From NCBI GenBank assembly GCA_021847165.1, contig JAJZUH010000114.1, positions 1-6,546 on the forward strand: a stretch of 6,546 nt of DNA. Reading direction: 5' to 3'. The DNA is from Pseudomonadota bacterium (lineage in GTDB: Bacteria; Pseudomonadota; Gammaproteobacteria; Burkholderiales; Gallionellaceae). The notes below the pieces were generated by a model that was not told the DNA's origin, did not search any database, and saw only the letters and a list, made by a program, of their open reading frames with translations. This document shows positions 1 through 5,890 of the stretch, in pieces. Every line of letters starts with the position of its first letter. Position 1 is the first letter of the stretch. Both the position numbers and the translations under genes were made by a program.

Positions 1-115
1 GGGCAACAAGGATGTGAAATCGCTGAGCTACTGCAACGCCTGCCACACCAAGGCGGACAAGGGCATCTTCGACAGCGACACCGTCTCCATCCCGAACTAT
101 CCGGACTACGACTGA
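1..115 (+). CDS. C-terminal end of a c-type (probably dihaem, DHC-like) cytochrome, partial
   Basis: Only the last 37 codons are in the window, in the frame starting at base 2; the TGA is at 113-115. The visible tail contains one covalent haem-attachment site, CNACH (CxxCH), followed by TKADKGIFDSD and an acidic end, IPNYPDYD. A CxxCH close to the C-terminus followed by a short 'A..G.F....V.IP' tail is what I recall of the dihaem cytochrome c (DHC, PF09626) family, small periplasmic electron-transfer proteins. The second haem site would lie upstream, outside the window. The haem motif is seen directly; the DHC assignment is inferred from this short tail and could be wrong for another small cytochrome c. 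A strong terminator 20 nt downstream suggests this is the last gene of its transcript. Confidence 0.8.
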   Translation, partial: GNKDVKSLSYCNACHTKADKGIFDSDTVSIPNYPDYD

Positions 116-135
116 TACAGTCCGGTTCGCTAACG

Positions 136-167
136 ACAGGGGCAGCTCAGGCTGCCCCTGTTCTTTT
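136..167 (+). terminator. Rho-independent terminator after the cytochrome gene
   Basis: An 11-bp perfect stem (ACAGGGGCAGC at 136-146, GCTGCCCCTGT at 151-161) with the 4-nt loop TCAG is followed by a T-rich run, TTCTTTT, at 161-167. It starts 20 nt after the cytochrome stop and ends 36 nt before the hslO ATG, so it should separate the two plus-strand genes. No matching A-tract lies on the other side, so it appears to act on the plus strand only. Confidence 0.9.
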
Positions 168-203
168 CGCGGCGGATCAAGCGCGGTGTTATCATCCCCC
201 GCC

Positions 204-1088
204 ATGAAAAACTCACTTGATACCCTGCGACGTTTCCTGTTTGAACATGCCCCGATACGCGGCGAGATCGTGCATCTCCATGCTGCATGGCGGAACGTGA
301 TCGAGCGGCATGACTATCCACCCGTATTGCGCAACCTCATGGGCGAACTGTGTGCTGCAACCGTATTGCTGGCGGCAACACTCAAGTTGCGCGGCTCCAT
401 GGTGTTGCAGATTCATGGCAAGGGCAGGGTGAAGCTGTTGGTGGTGGAATGCACCGGCGACCTCGAATTGCGCGCAACCGCAAAGTGGGAGGGCGAGCTG
501 CCGCATGGCACGCTGCAGGATCTGGTGGGCGACGACGGACGTTTCGTCATCACGCTCGATCCCAAGGACGGCAACCAGGCATATCAGGGCATCATCGCAC
601 TGGAAGGCGACAGCATCGCCGAAATTCTGCAGAACTACATGATGCGTTCTGAACAGCTGGAAACGCGTTTGTGGCTGGCTGCCGATGGGGAGCACGCGGC
701 CGGCATGCTGTTGCAGAAACTTCCCGAGCAGAAAGAACCCGCGGACGAGGATGCCTGGGGGCGTGCGGCGCAGATTGCCGACACCCTCCGGTCCGACGAG
801 TTGCTGGGCTTGCCAGCGACCGAGCTCGTGCATCGGCTGTACCATGAAGAGGACATACGGCTGTTCGACGCGCAGCCGGTGGTGTTCCACTGCACCTGCT
901 CACGCGAGAATGTGGCGCGCATGCTGCGCATGCTTGGACGGGAAGAGGTGGATTCGATCCTGGCCGAACGGGGCGACGTCCAGGTGCATTGCGAATTCTG
1001 CAACCAGAGTTATGTTTTCGACTGCGTGGATGCCAATGCCGTGTTTGCCGACATCGCGTCGATGCCGGCAAACCGGACATTCCATTGA
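204..1088 (+). CDS. hslO: Hsp33, redox-regulated molecular chaperone (33 kDa chaperonin)
   Basis: This cytoplasmic holdase is inactive when reduced and zinc-bound. Oxidative stress together with unfolding oxidises its cysteines, releases zinc and exposes client-binding surfaces. The 294-residue product matches the usual length (about 290). The N-terminal domain carries FLFE..PIRGE, HDYPPVLRNLMGEL and YMMRSEQLETRLWL, all typical of the family. The C-terminal redox switch has HCTCSREN (Cys230, Cys232) and HCEFC (Cys263, Cys266), the CxC plus CxxC zinc site, with EEVDSILAERG between them as in E. coli Hsp33. I chose the ATG at 204 because the product then lines up with E. coli Hsp33 from its first residues. 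A GTG at 186 in the same frame adds six residues and has a GGCGGA about 9 nt upstream, so it cannot be excluded; the ATG itself has no clear Shine-Dalgarno. The gene is monocistronic as far as seen: a terminator lies upstream and a convergent gene begins 28 nt downstream. Confidence 0.97.
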   Translation: MKNSLDTLRRFLFEHAPIRGEIVHLHAAWRNVIERHDYPPVLRNLMGELCAATVLLAATLKLRGSMVLQIHGKGRVKLLVVECTGDLELRATAKWEGELPHGTLQDLVGDDGRFVITLDPKDGNQAYQGIIALEGDSIAEILQNYMMRSEQLETRLWLAADGEHAAGMLLQKLPEQKEPADEDAWGRAAQIADTLRSDELLGLPATELVHRLYHEEDIRLFDAQPVVFHCTCSRENVARMLRMLGREEVDSILAERGDVQVHCEFCNQSYVFDCVDANAVFADIASMPANRTFH

Positions 1089-1116
1089 TCTTCCCGGCCA
1101 AGCTCCATCGGTCGTT

Positions 1117-3855
1117 TCAGGCCAGCGGGGCTGTTGAGGATCGGCTCAGGAAGCTTTCGAAATCCTGCGGCAGCAATGGTTTGGAGAACAGGTAGCCCTG
1201 TCCGTAGTCGCATCCCGCTGCGACCAGCAGATCGCATTGTTCCTGCGTTTCCACACCTTCGGCGATCACCTTGATGCCCAGTTTGTGGGCCATCATCACC
1301 ATGGCTTCGCACAGCGCCAGGTCGCTTGAACCGGGTGCGAGGTTGCGCACAAAGGACTGGTCGATCTTGATGTAATCGATGTCGAACTTCTTCAGGTAGG
1401 AAAGCGACGAATACCCGGTCCCGAAATCGTCCAGTGCCACCTGGATGCCGTTATCCCGGAAGGCGAGCAGTTTGCTGACGATGCCGTCCTTGGCTTCCAT
1501 CAGCAGGCCTTCGGTGATCTCCACCACGATGCTGCTTCCCGGCAGGCCCAGTTCTTTCAGATACTCGAACCATGCCGAATGGACATTGCCGTCGCTCCTG
1601 AACTGGACCGGCGACTTGTTGATGCTGATCTGGATATTCTTTCCGTACTGGTGCTGCCATTGTTTTGCCTGCTGCGCAGCCTGGCGGAATACCCAGTCGC
1701 CGATTTTCGTGATCATGCCGCTCTGTTCCGCGATGGGGATGAACTCGGCCGGGCTGACAATGCCGCGTTTCGGATGTTGCCAGCGGATCAACGCCTCAGT
1801 CTTGTGGATGCAACCCGTCGCGAGCTCGACGATAGGCTGGTAGGCGAGCCAGAACTGTTTTTCCGCCAGGGCATGGTGCAGGTCATTGGACAGGCTCATG
1901 CGGTTCTGCGCGACCTGCTGCATGGCCTGGGTGTAGTAGCTGTAGCGGTTGCGCCCGGCGTTCTTGGCGGCATACATCGCCTGGTCGGCATTCCGGAGCA
2001 GCTCCTCGATCTCCGTTGCGTCGGCGGGGTAGATGGTGACGCCGATACTGACGGATATGTACACCGACTCGCTGCCCAGTTCGAACGGGGCTGACAGATT
2101 CTGCAGGATGCATTCGTTGATGCGTTCCACATTGTCCGGATCGCCAAGTTCGCCCAGGATGAGCACAAACTCGTCCCCTCCGAAGCGGGCGACGGTGTCG
2201 GAATCGCGCACGCAGCCTACCAGCCGCCGCGCGGCTTCGTTCAGCAGCATGTCGCCCTTGGCGTGGCCCAGGGTGTCATTGACCTCCTTGAAGTGATCGA
2301 GATCGAGGAACATCACCGCCAGCGGCAGTCCGGTCCGGCGCGATTTCTTGATTTCCTGCTCCAGCCGGTGGTGGAACATCCGCCAGTTCGGCAGCCCGGT
2401 CAGGTGGTCGAAATTCGCCTGTTGCCAGATCAGCTCCTCGGTCTGTTTCTTCTGCGAGATGTCGGTGAACAACGCGATCCGGTGATGTACCGCTCCTGCT
2501 TCATTGAGGATCGTGTTGATGGTCAGCCATTTGGGGTAAACCTCGCCATCCTTGCGCCGGTCCCATATCTCGCCTGTCCATTTCCCGGTCGCCGCGATTT
2601 CCCCCCACATGGACTGATAGAAATCATGGTCATGCCGGCCGGATTTCAGGATGCTGGGGTTCTTCCCGATCGCTTCCTCAAGCGCGTAGCCGGTGATCCT
2701 GGTGAAAGCGGGATTGACCGCGATGATCAGGTTGTCCGCATCGGTGATCATCATGCCTTCGCTGCTGTTCTCGTAGATGGAGGCGGCCATCTGCAGGGAT
2801 TTCTCGGCTGCCTTGCGCTGAACCTCGCGGTCGAAATTATCCAGCGAGAAGGAGATGTCGCGCGACATCTCGTCCAGCAACGCGATCGCCTCCTGGTCGA
2901 AGGCGCCGGTTTCCGGATGGTAAACAGTGAGCACGGCAAACGGCCGTCCGCCGCGCGCTATCGGAAAGGATGCGGTTGATTGCCAGTAATTCGCGGCAAC
3001 CCGGCTCTTCCAGGGGGAAGTGAGCGGGGAGGCGGAATAGTCATTGACGATGACCGGACGACTCTCGCGGAAAGCGATGCCGCTGGGTCCGCGTCCCTCC
3101 GGCGTATCCGCAATCGACGAGACGACGAGTCCGTCGAGGTAGTCCAGTCCGCTGCCGTAACTGGCTACCGGAAGCAGCAATTTGCTTTTCTCGTCGATCT
3201 GCCCGACCCAGGCCATGCTCATGCCGCCAAAATTCACCGCGCAACGGCATACCAGCGGAAACAGGTGCTCTTCCGTTTCCATGCGCACGATGGCCTGATT
3301 GATCTCGCTGAGCGCGTTGTACAGGCGGCTGATGCGCCGGGCCTTGGCGGATTCCTGCTTGCTCTTGATGGCGAAGTGCAGGATCAATGCGGCCAATATG
3401 GAAAACGCGAGGAACATCCCGGTGAATTGAAGCGCGAAACTTGTCTGGCGCTGGTAAGCCGGATCCATGTCGATGCGGAGGTGGAACGTCGCTTCCTCGC
3501 GATACGAGTAGGAAATGGGGGCATCGAGGTCAAGCAGGTGGCTGCCGGCAGTCGGCCGCGTATAGCTGGCGATCTGGAAACCGTTGGCCGATACGAGCCG
3601 CAACTGGACGATGTTTTCGTTTGCCTTGGCCCACTGGCTGAACAGGGTATCGATATTCTGATAATTGCCGCGTTCAAGTTCTGAAGCAAGAACGGAGGTG
3701 ATCAATTGCAATTGCTGTGTCGCCGATGTGCGCGCCAGCTTGAGATCCTCGTTGAATTTGTTTCCGAGCAGCACGGCCGAAACGGCACCCAGCACCGTCA
3801 GGAGGACAAGAAGAAACAGCCAGGGCAGTCTGTCGGAGGAGGTTTTGACGCTCAT
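1117..3855 (-). CDS. Membrane-anchored sensory GGDEF-EAL protein (periplasmic sensor-GAF-PAS-GGDEF-EAL), c-di-GMP synthesis/degradation
   Basis: A 912-residue inner-membrane enzyme of c-di-GMP turnover. Domains in order: membrane segment at about 11-31, a roughly 110-residue periplasmic region (about 32-139; fold not recognised), second membrane segment at about 141-163, GAF-like domain (about 176-342), PAS domain (about 355-470, with NPAFTRITGY and a PAC-like end ALFTDIS), GGDEF (about 478-640) and EAL (about 655-905). The cyclase half has an intact GGDEF at 559-563, the DLDHFKEVND metal/substrate motif at 518-527, and an RxxD inhibitory site (Arg550-Asp553) five residues before GGDEF. The phosphodiesterase half keeps Glu687 of EAL, Asn746, Glu779, Asp809-Asp810 within DDFGTG, Lys830, Glu866 and Gln886, so both activities look possible. 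No HAMP domain follows the second membrane segment. The ATG lacks a clear Shine-Dalgarno and lies 6 nt after the stop of the PhnD-like gene, so translation is probably coupled. The ligand and net activity cannot be read from the sequence. Confidence 0.96.
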   Translation of the reverse strand: MSVKTSSDRLPWLFLLVLLTVLGAVSAVLLGNKFNEDLKLARTSATQQLQLITSVLASELERGNYQNIDTLFSQWAKANENIVQLRLVSANGFQIASYTRPTAGSHLLDLDAPISYSYREEATFHLRIDMDPAYQRQTSFALQFTGMFLAFSILAALILHFAIKSKQESAKARRISRLYNALSEINQAIVRMETEEHLFPLVCRCAVNFGGMSMAWVGQIDEKSKLLLPVASYGSGLDYLDGLVVSSIADTPEGRGPSGIAFRESRPVIVNDYSASPLTSPWKSRVAANYWQSTASFPIARGGRPFAVLTVYHPETGAFDQEAIALLDEMSRDISFSLDNFDREVQRKAAEKSLQMAASIYENSSEGMMITDADNLIIAVNPAFTRITGYALEEAIGKNPSILKSGRHDHDFYQSMWGEIAATGKWTGEIWDRRKDGEVYPKWLTINTILNEAGAVHHRIALFTDISQKKQTEELIWQQANFDHLTGLPNWRMFHHRLEQEIKKSRRTGLPLAVMFLDLDHFKEVNDTLGHAKGDMLLNEAARRLVGCVRDSDTVARFGGDEFVLILGELGDPDNVERINECILQNLSAPFELGSESVYISVSIGVTIYPADATEIEELLRNADQAMYAAKNAGRNRYSYYTQAMQQVAQNRMSLSNDLHHALAEKQFWLAYQPIVELATGCIHKTEALIRWQHPKRGIVSPAEFIPIAEQSGMITKIGDWVFRQAAQQAKQWQHQYGKNIQISINKSPVQFRSDGNVHSAWFEYLKELGLPGSSIVVEITEGLLMEAKDGIVSKLLAFRDNGIQVALDDFGTGYSSLSYLKKFDIDYIKIDQSFVRNLAPGSSDLALCEAMVMMAHKLGIKVIAEGVETQEQCDLLVAAGCDYGQGYLFSKPLLPQDFESFLSRSSTAPLA

Positions 3856-3861
3856 GAGGGT

Positions 3862-4725
3862 TCAATGTGGTCCGGAAGTGGAAGAGGGCGCTACTTTCAG
3901 CAAGGTGCGCAGGCTGTTGTAGTCGCCATCCTTCGGTGCGACCAGTGCCGTCAAGTCGGGATGGATCTTGCCCATGATTGCCCTGCCTCCAGGCTGCGTG
4001 TTCAGTGCCAGCATGGCAGTGCGCAGCTTGCCGACCAGCGGGGCGGGCAGTTTGGCACTTGCCACAAACACATGGTCGGCTACCTGGGGCATTTCAGCCA
4101 GAACGCGCAAACCCCTGGATTCGAATTCCTGGAACACTTCCCTTTTGACCGCGCCTGCATCGCAATTGCCGGCCAGCACCGCCAGCGCCACATTCTGGTG
4201 GCCCTCGAGAAATTTGTAGTTGCCCAGCCGGCTCAGCGGAACGCCCGCATTCTCCAGCATGCGCTGGGGCAGGAGGGAACTCATGGTGGAATTGCTGTCG
4301 CCGAAACAGAAATTCTTGCCCTTGAGTTCCTTGAGGGAGCTGAGTTTGCTGTCCTGGCGGACGACGATCTCGCCTTGCAGGAACGGGCTGTCATTGATCA
4401 CCTGCCGCGCCAGCAATGGTTTTCTTCCGTACTTCGCCATCATTTGCACATAAGGGGCCGGTCCCATGTAGGCGATATCGATGCTGTCGCTGCCGATGGC
4501 TTCGATGTGCTCGTTGTAGTCCCGGCCGACGCGCACCGTGACCGGACGGCCGATGGCCTGGGCGAGGTAGTCGGCCAGCGGGGTGAAGCGGGAAATGATT
4601 TCGTTGTGGGGCAGATAGGGATGGACGCCGAGGATGAGCGGCCTGGGTGCGTCGGGCTGGGCCGAGGCGGATGCATTCACCAGCATGCACACGACAAGCA
4701 ACAGCGATCTGGTCAGATGATGCAC
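3862..4725 (-). CDS. PhnD-type periplasmic substrate-binding protein (phosphate/phosphite/phosphonate-binding family)
   Basis: A secreted solute-binding protein of the Phosphonate-bd type (PF12974). Residues 1-22 form a signal peptide: basic start, hydrophobic SLLLVVCMLV, and a SASA cleavage site before Gln23. Family features follow: LILGVHPYLP, FTPLADYLAQAIGRPV, DIAYMGPAPYV (83-93), a DSNST loop (143-147) in the place of the family's STSG-like ligand loop, His176 in EGHQNVA, and CDAGAVK (188-194). Two cysteines, 140 and 188, lie in the mature protein and could form a disulfide. I chose the GTG at 4725 because AAGGGGG precedes it by about 5 nt and the signal peptide then has normal length. 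A GTG at 4758 in frame would add 11 residues. No phnC or phnE transporter gene adjoins; the next gene, 6 nt on, encodes a GGDEF-EAL protein, so a sensing role is more likely than uptake. The true ligand is unknown, since this family also binds compounds other than phosphonates. Confidence 0.9.
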   Translation of the reverse strand: MHHLTRSLLLVVCMLVNASASAQPDAPRPLILGVHPYLPHNEIISRFTPLADYLAQAIGRPVTVRVGRDYNEHIEAIGSDSIDIAYMGPAPYVQMMAKYGRKPLLARQVINDSPFLQGEIVVRQDSKLSSLKELKGKNFCFGDSNSTMSSLLPQRMLENAGVPLSRLGNYKFLEGHQNVALAVLAGNCDAGAVKREVFQEFESRGLRVLAEMPQVADHVFVASAKLPAPLVGKLRTAMLALNTQPGGRAIMGKIHPDLTALVAPKDGDYNSLRTLLKVAPSSTSGPH

Positions 4726-4808
4726 AACCACCCCCTTTTTGCTGAAAGAGTACCGCACGTAAGTGCCATCCGCGATGGCTGCGCGTCATTCTGTAACAGG
4801 CCGCAGCT

Positions 4809-5042
4809 TCATGTTTTTCTGGATGCTTTACCGTTCCGCTTCTGCGCCGTTCCGACTTCGGCGTCTTTGCCGCATGCAATATAAATGCGAACCGGATTTA
4901 CCGCAATACGACCGGCCATGCTGCTTCCGGTTGTCCGGGTATTTCGCGCAAGCCACTCGGCGACCTTGCCGGCCGAATGCAGGCTCATGCGCCTGGTCGC
5001 CGGCAGAGGGCATTTCTCGCCATTGGCCAGGCAGGCCGTCAC
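4809..5042 (-). CDS. Doubtful small ORF, 77 codons, overlapping the DUF481 stop by GTGA
   Basis: A GTG at 5042 overlaps the TGA of the upstream DUF481 gene in a GTGA arrangement, which is typical of translational coupling. The frame runs 77 codons to a TGA at 4809. The product is basic (several KR-rich patches toward the end) and has no signal peptide, membrane segment or motif I recognise. The candidate promoter for the next operon lies within it, and the ORF has no good Shine-Dalgarno of its own. It may well be a chance reading frame; I list it because the stop/start overlap is the only hint of coding in this gap. Confidence 0.18.
   Translation of the reverse strand: MTACLANGEKCPLPATRRMSLHSAGKVAEWLARNTRTTGSSMAGRIAVNPVRIYIACGKDAEVGTAQKRNGKASRKT
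4878..4906 (-). promoter_or_regulatory. Candidate sigma-70 promoter for the PhnD-like/GGDEF-EAL operon
   Basis: On the minus strand, TTGCGG (4906-4901) and TATATT (4883-4878) are separated by exactly 17 nt. The -10 matches TATAAT at five of six positions; the -35 matches TTGACA at only three. It points at the PhnD-like gene, about 150 nt upstream of the chosen GTG. The short AT-rich patch stands out against the GC-rich surroundings. Transcription could equally read through from the DUF481 gene. Confidence 0.35.
4958..5002. repeat. Inverted repeat, 8-bp arms
   Basis: CGGCGACC at 4958-4965 is the reverse complement of GGTCGCCG at 4995-5002, with 29 nt between. The spacer contains a smaller palindromic stretch, AGGCTCATGCGCCT (4981-4994), whose ends can also pair. 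In RNA this could be a two-layer hairpin just after the DUF481 stop, possibly a 3' end structure, but no T-run follows. GC-rich DNA produces such pairs by chance fairly often. Confidence 0.35.
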
Positions 5043-5839
5043 TCACCGAATTTTACGTTGATCCCGGTGAAGAACAGGGTGTCGTTCTTCTTGATCGGAG
5101 CCTGCGCCAGGCTGTTGAAACGTTCCTGTAACGAGACTCTCAAGCTCAATGTCTTGTTGATCGCGACCATCAGGGTCGAATCGAATGTGACAAGATAGCC
5201 CTTGTCGCGGTTGATGTTGGGGCGGTACATCAGATGCTGCTTGAATGTGGTGGATTCCGTCAGTTTGTTGGTCGATTCCTCGCCCAGCAGGAATTCCGTC
5301 GTATCGAAACCCATCGTTGCCTGGTTGTTGATGGTGACGCCAGGATTGCTGTAGCGGTCTGCCCGGTACGAGAGACCGCCCAGGACATCCCACTGTGTCT
5401 CGTCCGTCTTGATCACGTGGCGGCCCAGACCGCCACTGACCACGGTGCGCAGACTGAGCAGCTGGATCTGGTCGCGGTTGAAATCGAGTCCGCCAAAATC
5501 GAAATTCTTCTCTGAAATATTGTGGTCGTAGCGGGAACGCGCTTCCCACTGGTTGGCGGTCGTGCTGGTGCTGGTCACGCCATTGCTGGTGGTTTGCGCA
5601 CGACTGCCGACGTATTGGCCGTTGAGCGAAAGCTTGTCTTCCTGGGTCTGTCGCGTGGCATCTGCAGTGATCGTCAGGCTGGAGCTTTGGGTGTTCCCGT
5701 ACGAGTCGGAAAAGGCCGCGCCGCCATTGCCCCGCCATAGTCCATCATGCTTGGCATCATCGGCATGGGCGTTCTGGCAGCTTGCGGCAGCCGCCAGGAA
5801 CAATGCCAGGGCAAGCGCTTTCACCTGACGCGTCGGCAT
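5039..5839 (-). CDS. DUF481 family outer-membrane beta-barrel protein (YdiY-like)
   Basis: A predicted salt-stress/outer-membrane protein of the DUF481 family (PF04338), whose molecular function is not established. The 266-residue precursor has a signal peptide (1-26: basic PTRQVK, hydrophobic ALALALFLAAAA, cleavage after AHA). The mature 240 residues alternate polar and hydrophobic stretches as in beta strands. Family-like segments include LTITADATRQTQEDKLSLNG, RSRYDHNISEKNFDFGG, LRTVVSGGLGRHVI and KKNDTLFFTGINVKFG at the end. E. coli YdiY is of similar length. I prefer the ATG at 5839 because it gives a normal signal peptide. An ATG at 5890, directly after the stop of the upstream gene, would add 17 non-signal-like residues. 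A cysteine at position 21 sits in AASC, a poor lipobox because the -3 residue is Ala, so a lipoprotein is unlikely. It is probably cotranscribed with the FAD-dehydrogenase gene. Confidence 0.88.
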   Translation of the reverse strand: MPTRQVKALALALFLAAAASCQNAHADDAKHDGLWRGNGGAAFSDSYGNTQSSSLTITADATRQTQEDKLSLNGQYVGSRAQTTSNGVTSTSTTANQWEARSRYDHNISEKNFDFGGLDFNRDQIQLLSLRTVVSGGLGRHVIKTDETQWDVLGGLSYRADRYSNPGVTINNQATMGFDTTEFLLGEESTNKLTESTTFKQHLMYRPNINRDKGYLVTFDSTLMVAINKTLSLRVSLQERFNSLAQAPIKKNDTLFFTGINVKFGE

Positions 5840-5890
5840 GCCTGCAATGACGGTTTCGGTGTCGTTCGGAATGGCATTGATGACAAGCAT

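Larger units (their letters stand above)
4726..5038. other. Gap of about 310 nt between the DUF481 gene and the PhnD-like gene
   Basis: No securely supported gene lies here. The stretch holds a candidate minus-strand promoter (4878-4906), an 8-bp spaced inverted repeat (4958-5002) and one doubtful 77-codon ORF on the minus strand (4809-5042). I found no stem followed by a T-run that would clearly terminate the DUF481 transcript, and no c-di-GMP riboswitch signature that I could recognise. If the candidate promoter is used, the PhnD-like/GGDEF-EAL transcript has a leader of roughly 145 nt. Confidence 0.6.

Noticed and set aside
213..890. Minus-strand open frame (225 codons) opposite hslO
   Set aside because: hslO is unambiguous by its zinc motif and family sequence; this frame is its antisense shadow.
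1089..1116. Possible shared terminator between the convergent hslO and GGDEF-EAL genes
   Set aside because: Only a 5-bp stem with a G-T pair (CGGCC with GGTCG) can be formed, with a 10-nt loop and a very short T-run; too weak to call.
1171..4422. Twelve-base direct repeat CAGCAATGGTTT at 1171-1182 and 4411-4422
   Set aside because: It lies inside two unrelated coding sequences with no extended similarity around it; chance match.
4756..4772. Possible sigma-54 promoter on the minus strand (TGGCAC followed by TGCGG)
   Set aside because: The GG-to-GC spacing is one base short of the strict sigma-54 requirement.
3706..4884. Long plus-strand open frame (392 codons) antisense to the PhnD-like gene and the start of the GGDEF-EAL gene
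   Set aside because: It is opposite two well-supported genes and its product shows no domain; long antisense frames are expected from the codon usage of GC-rich genes.
4870..4967. tRNA-Ser/Leu-like look on the minus strand (GTCGCCGAGTGGCT followed later by GGTTCGCAT)
   Set aside because: The acceptor and T stems do not pair and no proper anticodon arm can be drawn, so it is not a tRNA gene; a decayed tRNA is not supported either.
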